Source: Acidobacteriota bacterium
GTDB lineage: Bacteria > Acidobacteriota > Aminicenantia > Aminicenantales > Saccharicenantaceae
Direction of reading: 5' to 3'
Assembly: GCA_028749205.1 (NCBI GenBank)
Contig: JAQULR010000018.1
Location: 1-32,147, forward strand
DNA length: 32,147 nt
Positions 1-7,791 of the stretch are shown one piece after another; position 1 is the stretch's first letter; every line of letters starts with the position of its first letter. The position numbers were made by a program, and so were the translations under genes. A model generated the notes under the pieces. The model had not been told where the DNA came from. It saw nothing but the letters and a program-made list of their open reading frames with translations, and made no database searches.

Positions 1-1111
1 TCTCTGAGCCAATTTTCCTGGAGACCCGGGCAAATTTCTTCAAATCCCAGCGAGGGATTTTTATGGTGACATAATCCAGGGCTGGTTCAAAGCAGGCGGT
101 GGTGGCTTTGGTTACTGAATTCTCCAGCTCTGGCAGAAGGTGACCGAGCATCAATTTAGCCGCCATGAAAGCTAAGGGATAACCAGTCGCTTTTGAAGCC
201 AGAGCCGAAGAGCGAGAAAGCCTGGCATTAACTTCGATTATTCTGTAATCACCATTGTCAGGGTTTAAGGCAAACTGAATATTACATTCTCCAAGGATGC
301 TGAGTTTTCTGACTGTTTTAAAAGAAATTTCTCTTAGAAAATGATATTCTCCATTAGCCAGGGTTTGAGACGGGGCCACGACAATGCTTTCTCCCGTATG
401 GATGCCCATAGGATCCAGGTTTTCCATATTGCAGATAGCCAAGCAGTTGTCAGCTTCGTCTCTGATGATTTCGTATTCAAGTTCTTTCCAGCCTTCTAAA
501 TATTCCTCGACCAGAAGCTGACGGGCTTCTGACAGAGCCAGCCTGAGTTTTTCTTTTAGTTCATCCTTTTTATAGCAAAGAGAGCTGCCTTTTCCTCCCA
601 GGGCAAAGGCTGACCTAAGCATGACTGGGAAACCAATTTTTTCTGCGGCCTGGAGCCCTTCTTCTAAGGAAGAAACGGCCTGTCCATGAGGAGTCTTCAG
701 CCCAGCCTGGTTCAAAACCTGGTTGAATAAACCGCGGTCTTCAGTTATTTCTACGAATTCGGGACTCGTTCCCAGTATTTTAATTTGATGTTTTTCGAGG
801 GTACCCTGCTTCCACAGAGTCAATCCACAATTCAGGGCGGTTTGCCCACCAAAGGAGATCATCATGGCCTGGGGTTTTTCTTTTTCTATGATTTTTTCGA
901 CGAAATGCGGGGTGACCGGAAGAAAATAGATTCTATCGGCCATAAATTCCGAAGTCTGGATAGTGGCGATGTTTGGATTAACCAGGATGGTTTCAATTCC
1001 TTCTTCTTTCAGGGCTTTAATAGCCTGACTGCCAGAATAATCAAATTCTCCGGCCTCGCCGATTTTTATGGCCCCACTTCCAAGAATGAGAACCTTTTCT
1101 GGCTTTTTCAT
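1..1111 (-). CDS. carB: Carbamoyl-phosphate synthase large subunit, N-terminal part (runs off window)
   Basis: Makes carbamoyl phosphate from glutamine-derived ammonia, bicarbonate and 2 ATP for pyrimidine and arginine synthesis (cytosolic CarAB). Translating the minus strand from the ATG at 1111 gives an unbroken frame of 370 codons to the window edge. Landmarks in order: [22 protein letters not shown] near the N-terminus (first ATP-grasp half), [22 protein letters not shown] at about residue 90, [15 protein letters not shown]-type text (here VEEYLEGW), [30 protein letters not shown], and [10 protein letters not shown] just before the edge. These are standard CarB signatures; E. coli CarB is about 1070 residues, so roughly one third is present. 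The start overlaps the carA stop as ATGA, the usual carAB coupling. The oddity is upstream: carA itself is truncated. Confidence 0.95.
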   Translation of the reverse strand, partial: MKKPEKVLILGSGAIKIGEAGEFDYSGSQAIKALKEEGIETILVNPNIATIQTSEFMADRIYFLPVTPHFVEKIIEKEKPQAMMISFGGQTALNCGLTLWKQGTLEKHQIKILGTSPEFVEITEDRGLFNQVLNQAGLKTPHGQAVSSLEEGLQAAEKIGFPVMLRSAFALGGKGSSLCYKKDELKEKLRLALSEARQLLVEEYLEGWKELEYEIIRDEADNCLAICNMENLDPMGIHTGESIVVAPSQTLANGEYHFLREISFKTVRKLSILGECNIQFALNPDNGDYRIIEVNARLSRSSALASKATGYPLAFMAAKLMLGHLLPELENSVTKATTACFEPALDYVTIKIPRWDLKKFARVSRKIGSE

Positions 1112-1239
1112 GGAAGTTGCTCCAGGAAAAGGTCGAAAATAAACCCGGTGTCTGTTGGTCCTGGACTGGCTTCAGGATGGAATTGCACTCCATAAAATGG
1201 TTTGTGCCTGTGTCTGAGCCCTTCGTTAGTCCTATCAAG
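1108..1239 (-). pseudogene. carA: carA C-terminal remnant (carbamoyl-phosphate synthase small subunit)
   Basis: Minus-strand translation ending at the ATGA overlap with carB reads [10 protein letters not shown], then [17 protein letters not shown] and ends [14 protein letters not shown] is the conserved end of the class I glutamine amidotransferase domain and carries the His-x-Glu of the Cys-His-Glu triad. Only about 43 of the usual 360-390 residues are present. Immediately upstream (1240 and higher) the homology stops in runs of A and G, then a GGGACAC hairpin, and no further CarA sequence follows; the next text is a transposase scrap. Either an insertion or deletion removed most of carA, or the assembly is mis-joined at a repeat. 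As it stands this gene cannot make a functional small subunit. Confidence 0.85.
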
Positions 1240-1300
1240 AAAAAAGGGGGACAGAAAAAAGGGGGGGAAAAAAGGGGGACACACTCTCGTGTCCCTAATT
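1240..1300. repeat. A/G-rich tract with GGGACAC hairpin
   Basis: Three imperfect units of about 15 nt, each A6 followed by G5-G7, end in a hairpin at 1276-1295 (arms GGGACAC / GTGTCCC, 6-nt loop). It sits exactly at the carA break. The same GGGACAC arm occurs in the palindrome at 6953-6984 and at the ends of the larger repeats at 13838 and 20297. A related A/G stretch lies at 3681-3712. REP-like palindromes of this type are often targets of IS200/RAYT-type transposases, but none is in the window. Confidence 0.7.
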
Positions 1301-1329
1301 TTCTTAAGAGTCGGAGTGGAGTGAGAGAG

Positions 1330-1473
1330 TGAGCTCAGAAACCGGCGGTTACCAAGGCATTCGACGGGGCCAGAGGGGCAGAACCCGCGGCTGCTGCAGG
1401 TGAGTATCAGGAGGTATCGCTCGCCATAGTTGGGATAGCAGAGGCAGCCAAATTCGTGGCGATTCTTGACCAG
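1330..1473 (-). pseudogene. IS91-like transposase zinc-binding domain fragment
   Basis: Minus-strand translation directly after the stop of the peptidase gene reads [19 protein letters not shown] followed by [12 protein letters not shown]. This resembles the N-terminal zinc-binding region of IS91-type transposases, whose usual text is RC..CG.EYLLAFSC..RGFCPSC. One cysteine of the second CxxC and the last cysteine are changed, and homology is lost by about 1372, before the hairpin at 1276. No start codon or catalytic domain is present. It is best read as a relic of a mobile element that may have caused the carA truncation. Chance similarity is possible because only about 34 codons match. Confidence 0.5.
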
Positions 1474-3621
1474 CTATTCTTTTATGCCGACTAGGTCCAG
1501 CATGAAGGCGTATTCCAGGGCTGTTTCCTTAAATCTCCGGAATCGTCCCGAGACTCCTCCGTGCCCGGCCTCCATATTAGTATGCAGAATCAGGATATTA
1601 TCGTCCGTTTTGAGGGCTCTGAGCTTGGCTACCCACTTAGCCGGCTCAAAGTACTGGACCTGTGAATCGTGCAGTCCGGTGGTGACCAACATGGCCGGGT
1701 AATCCTTGGCCTCCACGTTATCATAAGGGGAGTAGGAGAGCATATACCGATAATACTCCTCGTTTTTGGGATCTCCCCACTCATCGAATTCACTCGTTGT
1801 GAGTGGGATACTCTCGTCCAGCATAGTGGTGACCACATCTACAAAGGGAACAGTGGCAATAATTCCCTTGAAAAGGTCAGGACGCATATTGACTACCGCA
1901 CCCATTAGCAATCCTCCGGCACTTCCTCCCATGGCGAAAAGCTTGTCAGGGTTGGTAAATTTTTCAGAAATTAGGTACTCGGCACAGTCGATAAAATCGG
2001 TGAAGGTGTTCTTCTTGTTGAGTAGCTTGCCCTGCTCGTACCAGTAGCGTCCCATCTCCATTCCGCCGCGAATATGAGCTATGGCATAAATAAAACCGCG
2101 GTCCAGGAGGCTCAACCGGGCAGAGTTAAAACTGGCGTTCATGGTGGAACCGTAAGAACCATATCCGTAGAGAAGACAGGGATTATCCCCGTTCTTTCCC
2201 AGACCTTTCCTGTAGACCAGAGATATGGGAACTTTGGTTCCGTCCCGGGCTGTGGCCAAATGTCTTTCTGCCTGGTAGTTGGCCGGGTCAAAATCTCCGA
2301 GGACTTCTTCCTGTTTAAGGAGGACTTTCTCTCTTTTGTTCATATTGTAATCATAAACTGAGTTTGGAGTGGTCAATGAGGAATAACTGTAGCGCAGCCA
2401 CTCGGTATCGAATTCTGGGTTGTAAGAGATTCGGGCGGCATAGGTCTCTTCCCCGAAATCGAGATAATGCTCGGACCTGTCTTCCCACCTGATAATCCGC
2501 AACTGCGGCAGCCCTGCTATCCTTTCGCTGACCACCAGGAAATCCTTGAAGACTTCAAATCCCTCAAGCAGGACATCCTCCCGGTGGGGGATGACTTCTT
2601 TCCAGTTCTCCTTGGTGGTTTTATGGATCGAGGTCTCCATCAGCCTGAAATTTTCAGCCTGGTAGTTGGTCCGAACATAAAATTTATCCTGATAATGGTC
2701 AAGGCTGTATTCCAGGTCTCTTTCTCTTGGCTGAAAAATCTTGAACTGGCCCTCAGGATCGTCGGCGTCCAGGAAGCGATATTCGTCAGAAAGAGTGTGT
2801 GAAGAGGCGATGATGATGAATTTATTGGACTTAGTTTTTCCGACATAGGTATCAAAGGTCTCATCTTTTTCTTCGTAGACGAGCTGATCCTGGGAAACAT
2901 CTGTTCCCAGCACATGTTTCATTATCTTATACGGTCGAAGAGTGGTCTCGTCCTTGAGTGCATAGAAAACAGTTCTATTGTCGTTAGCCCAGACCGCACT
3001 ACCAGCAGTGACTGGAATCTGGTCCGGCAGCAGCTCTCCACTGGTCAGGTCCTTGAAATGAATGGTGTATTTTCTCCGGCTGACCGTGTCTACTCCAAAG
3101 GCCAGGAGTTGGTTGTTGGGGCTTACAGTATGTCCGGTTACACTGTAGTAGTCGTATCCTTTAGCCATCTCGTTGACGTTTAGAAGGACCTCCTCCTCGG
3201 CCTCCATCGTCTCTTTTTTACGGCAGTATACCGGGTACTCGCCTCCCTCATCGAAGCGGGTGTAATAGTAATAGCCGTTTTCCTTGTAGGGAACCGACAT
3301 ATCCATCTGCTTCATCCTTCCTACGATTTCGTTAAACAGTTTCTCTTGCAGGGCTTCGGTGTGTTTGAGCATGGCCTCCTTGTAAGCATTCTCGGCTTCG
3401 AGATACTCGATCACTTTGGGATTATCGCGTTGGTTTAGCCAGTAGTAATTGTCGATGCGGGTATCGCCATGGATAGTTAGCTCATGGGGAATTTTCTCTG
3501 CTATCGGAGGCTCGATTTTTTGGGCCTTGGTACAGCTTGAAATACCGATAGAAAGACATGCGATAACAGCAATTCCGAAAATGATTCGGTGCTGTCTGAT
3601 TGAACTGAACAAATTTTTCAT
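1474..3621 (-). CDS. Oligopeptidase B-like S9A serine peptidase, predicted lipoprotein
   Basis: Predicted to hydrolyse short peptides, by family probably after Lys/Arg. The 715 residues match the usual length of oligopeptidase B plus a leader. An N-terminal hydrophobic segment ends in SIGISSC (Cys30), a lipobox-like site, so the enzyme is probably anchored outside the cytoplasmic membrane, whereas E. coli PtrB is cytosolic. Residues about 40-450 form the beta-propeller lid (WLNQRDNPKVIEYLEAEN is the family's N-terminal signature). The C-terminal alpha/beta hydrolase has GGSAGGLL with Ser567, HDSQV with Asp652 and EAGHGG with His687, a complete triad. Start ATG at 3621 has GGAAGGAG seven bases upstream. 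It is transcribed divergently from the Asp-box gene at 4216. Specificity is inferred from the family only. Confidence 0.9.
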   Translation of the reverse strand: MKNLFSSIRQHRIIFGIAVIACLSIGISSCTKAQKIEPPIAEKIPHELTIHGDTRIDNYYWLNQRDNPKVIEYLEAENAYKEAMLKHTEALQEKLFNEIVGRMKQMDMSVPYKENGYYYYTRFDEGGEYPVYCRKKETMEAEEEVLLNVNEMAKGYDYYSVTGHTVSPNNQLLAFGVDTVSRRKYTIHFKDLTSGELLPDQIPVTAGSAVWANDNRTVFYALKDETTLRPYKIMKHVLGTDVSQDQLVYEEKDETFDTYVGKTKSNKFIIIASSHTLSDEYRFLDADDPEGQFKIFQPRERDLEYSLDHYQDKFYVRTNYQAENFRLMETSIHKTTKENWKEVIPHREDVLLEGFEVFKDFLVVSERIAGLPQLRIIRWEDRSEHYLDFGEETYAARISYNPEFDTEWLRYSYSSLTTPNSVYDYNMNKREKVLLKQEEVLGDFDPANYQAERHLATARDGTKVPISLVYRKGLGKNGDNPCLLYGYGSYGSTMNASFNSARLSLLDRGFIYAIAHIRGGMEMGRYWYEQGKLLNKKNTFTDFIDCAEYLISEKFTNPDKLFAMGGSAGGLLMGAVVNMRPDLFKGIIATVPFVDVVTTMLDESIPLTTSEFDEWGDPKNEEYYRYMLSYSPYDNVEAKDYPAMLVTTGLHDSQVQYFEPAKWVAKLRALKTDDNILILHTNMEAGHGGVSGRFRRFKETALEYAFMLDLVGIKE

Positions 3622-4072
3622 GATTGGCTCCTTCCAGCAATATCTCAGATTTTATCTAAAAATTACTTTTCTTTAAACATAAAAAAGAAAAAGGGGAAGA
3701 AAAAGGGGATGTTTGTGCTGAAGCCAAATCCGCCGGGAAGAAAGCAGCTGTGGAAATAGCATCTTACCGATGGTAAATTAATAAATTGTAAAATTAATTT
3801 ATGCTTGATTATTAACCTGGAATATTCAAAAATAAGTAAGTTAATCCGCTTTATTAGACTAGATTTAGATTGCGGAGGGATAGCCAGATACACTAGCCAG
3901 TTTAAGAAGATCATACGGTGTTGAGGCTTTTTTCAAGTGGAGGATTATTTTTTAAGGATTCAGAGCGGTTAGGCTCACTTCTTTGAATAAGGTAGATTGG
4001 TTTGAACCATGCATAAAGCTGAAAAATGCCTCAAGTTTTTCAGTTATCATTGATAAGAAAATCAAGATTTAA
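3622..4072. other. Intergenic region between divergent genes
   Basis: About 450 bp without a convincing gene. It holds the ribosome binding site of the peptidase gene (GGAAGGAG, minus strand), an A/G-rich stretch at 3681-3712 like the one beside carA, and near 3814 a decayed half of the AACCTGGAATATT inverted repeat seen elsewhere. Short open frames here have no ribosome binding site or recognisable protein pattern. Confidence 0.6.
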
Positions 4073-4125
4073 GAAAATGAGGGATACGAACCGATTTAAG
4101 AAATCGTATCATGGCCCAATTTTCC
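4073..4125. repeat. Short (internally deleted) copy of the GGGACAC-ended repeat
   Basis: The left terminus (GAGGGATACGAACCGATTTA) is joined almost directly to the right terminus (AATCGTATCATGGCCC then AATTTTCC). Both ends match those of the 160-181 bp copies at 13838-14018 and 20297-20456, but the roughly 110-bp interior is missing. The two termini are mutually complementary (CGATTT / AAATCG), so this copy folds as a single hairpin. Confidence 0.75.
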
Positions 4126-4165
4126 CTAAGGATAATCTATCGGGTTATAAATAAAGCAGGTTAAG

Positions 4166-4190
4166 CTGGATTATTAGTGAATAATCCAAG
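4166..4190. repeat. CTGGATTATT inverted repeat upstream of the 4216 gene
   Basis: Perfect 9-bp arms TGGATTATT (4167-4175) and AATAATCCA (4180-4188) around the loop AGTG. It ends 26 bases before the start codon and just upstream of the ribosome binding site. Related inverted repeats lie at 13783, 19233 (degenerate), 19391 and 23137, mostly just upstream of genes for exported proteins. It could be a 5'-UTR hairpin, an operator or a small repetitive element. Confidence 0.7.
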
Positions 4191-4215
4191 TCAATAAAAA
4201 GGAGAGCCTAATTTT

Positions 4216-6948
4216 ATGACCAAAAAAATCTTAAAAAGTATTTTGACTTACGTTCTTTTACTGGCATTTATCGGCGTGCTGCCCGCTATCTCTGCCGAGG
4301 TCAAAGTGGACAAGGAAATTCTAAAGAATATCAATTACCGCGAAACCGGGCCAACGCGGGAAAGCGGCCGGTTTGTAGACATTGCCTGGAATGCCAAAGA
4401 GCCCAATACTTTTTACTGTGCCACAGGCTCGGGCGGCTTATGGAAAACCACCAATAACGGCATCAGTTTCGAGGCACTTTTTACCAATGAACCGGTCTTT
4501 TCTTTAGGTGATGTGGAAGTGGCATCCTCGGACCCAACCATTGTCTGGGTGGGAACCGGAGAAGCCAACAATTCCCGGAGCACCTACTGGGGGAATGGTG
4601 TTTATAAATCAACTGATGCGGGTAAAACCTGGAAACATATGGGACTTGATGAATCTCATCATATCGGAGCTATAATAATCCATCCTGAGAATCCAGATAT
4701 TGTTTATGTGGCTGCCCTGGGACATCTTTATTCTGAAAATCCTGAGCGGGGGCTTTACAAAACCACCGACGGTGGCAAAACCTGGGAGAAGGTGCTGGGG
4801 GTTATAGTCAACGGGAAACATATTGGTGTGGTTGATTGTGTCATGGACCCAACCAACCCTGATATTCTCTATGCTGCCACCTACGACAAAGTAAGAAAAC
4901 CATACACCTTCAATCTGGGCGGGCCTGGAAGCCGGATCTACAAAACCACCGATGCCGGGAAAACCTGGACCATGCTGGAGAGCGGCCTGCCCATGGGAAT
5001 GCTTGGCCGAATTGGTATTGCTGTTTACGCCAAAAACCCAAATATACTCTATGCGACCATCGAGAATGCCAACAAACCAGGCATGTCTGATGAAGAGCGC
5101 TACCAGGAGTTACTCCAGGATAAATCCTCTGCTGGGATGATCGGAGGAGAGGTTTACCGCTCCGATGATGCTGGTAAAACCTGGCGGAAGGTAAGCCCTG
5201 AGGGCCAGAGCATTGGAGGAGCCCCGGGTTATTACTACGGCAAAATAATTATCGATCCGAATAACGACCAGGTAGTCCATGTCCTCAGCGCTGCTTCCTG
5301 GGGAACTTATGACGGCGGCCAAACCTGGAAAAGACAGCCGTTGGGTTTTGGCGGCGATGACCATGCTCTCTGGATAGACCCGCGCGATTCCAATCATATC
5401 GTCATAGGCTATGACCATGGTATTGGTTTCACGTATGATGGTGGCAAAAACTGGTATCATCCCGATTTTCTACCTCTTTCCCAGTTCTACGCCGTCGGCT
5501 TTGACTATTCTTATCCTTACCGGGTAGCCGGCGGTCTTCAGGATAATGGCTCTCATCTGGGTCCGAGTACCAAACGCGATGGTAGTCCATTTCGTTTTGA
5601 GGACTGGTATATGGTTGGGGGTGGGGACGGTATGTATAACGAGTTTGATTGGAAAACCAATCGTTACCTCTACAACGAATCGCAATTTGGTCCACTCCAG
5701 CGAATCGACCTTAAAACAGGTGAGCGTAAATCAATCGCCTACAGCCGGCAGGACCCGAAAATGCGCTGGAACTGGTGTGCTCCGGTTCTTGTTTCCCCGC
5801 ACAACAGCGATGTCATTTATCATGGCGGCAATAAACTGGTCAAATCGCCGTTCAGGGGAGAATACTGGGAGGTAATAAGCCCCGACCTTTCTACTAATGA
5901 CCCTAAGTTTCTAACTACTGGTAAGGGAGGCGACGGCAATATACAATACTGCACTATAACCACCATTGATGAATCACCGCTGGTGGAAGGATTGCTTTGG
6001 GTTGGAACCGATGACGGCAATGTCTGGGTAACCAGAGATGGTGGGAAAAACTGGACCAAACTAAATGAAAATATTAAAGGAAACCCAGGCTACTGGGTAA
6101 GCCGGGTAGCTGCTTCCTATTATGAGCCAGGTATAGCTTATGTCTCTTATACCGGATTGCGGCGAGACGATTTTAGACCGTTTCTATACAAGACGACTGA
6201 CTATGGAAAGACCTGGACTTCGATTGCCTCTAATCTTCCGAATGAGCCAATCAATGTCATCCGGGAGCACCCTGAAAATCCCAACCTTCTTTTTGTCGGG
6301 ACAGACTTTGCTGTTTATGTTTCCTTCGATGGCGGTTTGAGCTGGGCAAAATTTAAGAACAACATGCCAACCCAGCCCGTTCATGACCTCAAAATTCATC
6401 CCCGCGAAAATGATCTGATTGTAGCTACCCACGGGAGAGGAATATTTATCGCTGATATTTATCCTCTAAGAGAAATGAACAGCCAGGTTCTGGCGAAAGA
6501 CATTCATTTGTTTGAGGTCGAACCGAAAATAAAATGGCAGGGAAGGCTTAATCCGGAATATGCTTATAATAATTTCGAAGGGCAGAGCGAGCCTCTGGCT
6601 TCTACTATCTATTATTACCTGAAAAACAAAGCCGATAAGGACGTGAAGATTTCCATTTATAAAGGGAATGTTCTGGTTAACGAGATAAAAGGCACCAATG
6701 AAGCTGGAATAAATAAAGTGCTCTGGGATTGGACTGTCCGGAAAGAACGGTCGGAAGAAAGCAAGAAAAGAGTTCAGGAAATGATCAAACGTTATGCTGA
6801 ATATGGCTATACTCCAAGAGGCAGAAGCCTCGATGTGAATTATGAATATCTGCCGGCTTTACCTGGCGACTATCAAGTAGTCCTGACTATAGGCGATAAA
6901 TCATTCACCCAGACGGCTCGTCTTCTTCCTGATACCTGGGCTGATTGA
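4216..6948 (+). CDS. Secreted Asp-box (BNR/sortilin-VPS10-like) beta-propeller protein
   Basis: A 910-residue exported protein of unknown substrate. The N-terminus (hydrophobic segment, then AISA) is a classical signal peptide, with cleavage expected near residue 27. The body contains at least nine Asp-box motifs of the form S/T-x-D-x-G-x-T-W: STDAGKTW (about 132-139), TTDGGKTW, TTDAGKTW, SDDAGKTW, TYDGGQTW, TYDGGKNW, TRDGGKNW, TTDYGKTW and SFDGGLSW. Many are preceded by hydrophobic LYxA or VYVA strands, typical of one large or two stacked beta-propellers. A C-terminal region of about 150 residues (after HGRGIFIADIYPL) lacks these motifs and looks like a beta-sandwich. Such proteins are often annotated as glycosyl hydrolase or sortilin-like, but no sialidase RIP motif or catalytic set was seen, so an enzymatic role is not supported. 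Start ATG follows AAAGGAGAG. Confidence 0.88.
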   Translation: MTKKILKSILTYVLLLAFIGVLPAISAEVKVDKEILKNINYRETGPTRESGRFVDIAWNAKEPNTFYCATGSGGLWKTTNNGISFEALFTNEPVFSLGDVEVASSDPTIVWVGTGEANNSRSTYWGNGVYKSTDAGKTWKHMGLDESHHIGAIIIHPENPDIVYVAALGHLYSENPERGLYKTTDGGKTWEKVLGVIVNGKHIGVVDCVMDPTNPDILYAATYDKVRKPYTFNLGGPGSRIYKTTDAGKTWTMLESGLPMGMLGRIGIAVYAKNPNILYATIENANKPGMSDEERYQELLQDKSSAGMIGGEVYRSDDAGKTWRKVSPEGQSIGGAPGYYYGKIIIDPNNDQVVHVLSAASWGTYDGGQTWKRQPLGFGGDDHALWIDPRDSNHIVIGYDHGIGFTYDGGKNWYHPDFLPLSQFYAVGFDYSYPYRVAGGLQDNGSHLGPSTKRDGSPFRFEDWYMVGGGDGMYNEFDWKTNRYLYNESQFGPLQRIDLKTGERKSIAYSRQDPKMRWNWCAPVLVSPHNSDVIYHGGNKLVKSPFRGEYWEVISPDLSTNDPKFLTTGKGGDGNIQYCTITTIDESPLVEGLLWVGTDDGNVWVTRDGGKNWTKLNENIKGNPGYWVSRVAASYYEPGIAYVSYTGLRRDDFRPFLYKTTDYGKTWTSIASNLPNEPINVIREHPENPNLLFVGTDFAVYVSFDGGLSWAKFKNNMPTQPVHDLKIHPRENDLIVATHGRGIFIADIYPLREMNSQVLAKDIHLFEVEPKIKWQGRLNPEYAYNNFEGQSEPLASTIYYYLKNKADKDVKISIYKGNVLVNEIKGTNEAGINKVLWDWTVRKERSEESKKRVQEMIKRYAEYGYTPRGRSLDVNYEYLPALPGDYQVVLTIGDKSFTQTARLLPDTWAD

Positions 6949-6952
6949 CGAT

Positions 6953-6984
6953 GAACAGGGGACACAAATTTGTGTCCCCTGTTC
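6953..6984. terminator. Perfect 32-nt palindrome between convergent genes
   Basis: Each arm is 16 nt (GAACAGGGGACACAAA and its exact complement), so the duplex has no loop of its own. It begins five bases after the stop of the Asp-box gene and lies between it and the minus-strand DUF4438 remnant. The position suits a bidirectional terminator, though no clear T-run follows. The core GGGGACAC...GTGTCCCC is shared with other repeats here, so it may be a mobile REP-like palindrome. Confidence 0.65.
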
Positions 6985-6988
6985 TATT

Positions 6989-7267
6989 CTACTTGAGCCC
7001 GAGGATGCAGGCCATGTTAGCGTCAGAGTCAGTCCTGCTCTTAATCTTCCCTGGAAGAGTGCTAAGGATAGGATTTACACCAGAGCCATGACTGGCCTGG
7101 TCGCTGAAGCCATGGATTATAATCCCGATCGTAATTGCACCTCCATACCTTCCCCTGCCGTGATAATCATAATGGTTCCTGATAGCCAAAATATCGCCAA
7201 GCCGCAACTTTTTGACCACGACCTGATCTTTAGCTGCCAGTTTGCCTGGATATCGGCTAAAAACCAA
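6989..7267 (-). pseudogene. DUF4438 protein, C-terminal remnant
   Basis: The frame reads VVVKKLRLGDILAIRNHYDY, then GGAITIGIIIHGFSDQASHG, SGVNPILSTLPGKI and ANMACILGLK before the stop. This matches the C-terminal end of DUF4438 family proteins (pattern VVVK.LR.GDIVAI...GAVTIGVVVH...GHGPGV.....G.I....DP.ANIA..LG). The family is usually close to 300 residues; here only about 85 are left, starting at a TTG with a stop (TAA) two codons upstream and no ribosome binding site. The N-terminal two thirds are gone. The function of the family is unknown. Confidence 0.6.
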
Positions 7268-7350
7268 GACTTATCATCTTATCGCCTGACTTGGCGATAG
7301 GAATCGCGAATGAGCTGCCTATACCTCAAAATCACCCCGGGAATTTTTAG

Positions 7351-7379
7351 TTGACATACATAGAACTGCTATGTATAAT
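7351..7379 (+). promoter_or_regulatory. Consensus sigma-70 promoter of the padR gene
   Basis: TTGACA (7351-7356) and TATAAT (7374-7379) are both perfect matches with the optimal 17-bp spacer, and the start codon lies 27 bases after the -10 box. Such a strong promoter in front of a repressor gene normally implies tight autoregulation. Confidence 0.88.
7356..7376. promoter_or_regulatory. Probable PadR operator between the -35 and -10 boxes
   Basis: Perfect inverted repeat ATACATAG-5 nt-CTATGTAT overlapping both ends of the promoter spacer. A further half-site, CTATGTA, lies at 7384-7390. PadR-family repressors commonly bind ATGT/ACAT-type dyads, which this contains. Autorepression is inferred from the position. 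Confidence 0.75.
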
Positions 7380-7405
7380 TGCTCTATGTAATGTAAGGGA
7401 GTCAA

Positions 7406-7765
7406 ATGACTATGGAGATTGATAAGGACCTGGTTGCTGCTTCAGCTACGCCCCTCGTTCTTGCCATTCTGAGTGAAGGTGAAAACTATGGTTATGCCAT
7501 CATTAAAAGGGTGAGTGAACTCTCGGGCGGGGAGCTACAGTGGACAGACGGCATGCTTTATCCGCTTCTGCATCGCCTCGAACGAAACGGTTATGTCGAG
7601 TCGTTTTGGGCCCGTTCGGAAACTGGCCGGCAACGTAAGTACTACCGGCTCACCAGGGCAGGGGCAAAGCAGCTCGACTGCCAGCGTCGCCAATGGCAAA
7701 TAGTAGATAAAACGATGAAAGGGATTTTGTGCTTGGCAGTTGATCCGGTGGACTGGCCTATCTGA
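7406..7765 (+). CDS. PadR family transcriptional regulator
   Basis: A 119-residue winged-helix DNA-binding protein. The PadR signature is clear: TPLVLAILSEGENYGYAIIKR (helices 1-2), then DGMLYPLLHRLERNGYVES (recognition helix) and GRQRKYYRLTRAGAKQL (wing). The C-terminal helix is short, as in the small PadR-s1 type that acts as a dimer. ATG at 7406 follows TAAGGGA; a second ATG at 7412 is possible. It lies under a consensus promoter with a dyad and 26 bp upstream of a membrane-protein gene, the usual PadR/permease-prefix-domain arrangement. The target gene is broken, so the regulator may now be without a functional partner. Confidence 0.9.
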   Translation: MTMEIDKDLVAASATPLVLAILSEGENYGYAIIKRVSELSGGELQWTDGMLYPLLHRLERNGYVESFWARSETGRQRKYYRLTRAGAKQLDCQRRQWQIVDKTMKGILCLAVDPVDWPI

Positions 7766-7791
7766 TTGAGATTGAGAGGAGTGACAGATCG

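Noticed and set aside
3663-3914. Minus-strand frame of 83 codons in the intergenic region
   Set aside because: No ribosome binding site; it overlaps the A/G-rich tract, and the product has no recognisable pattern.
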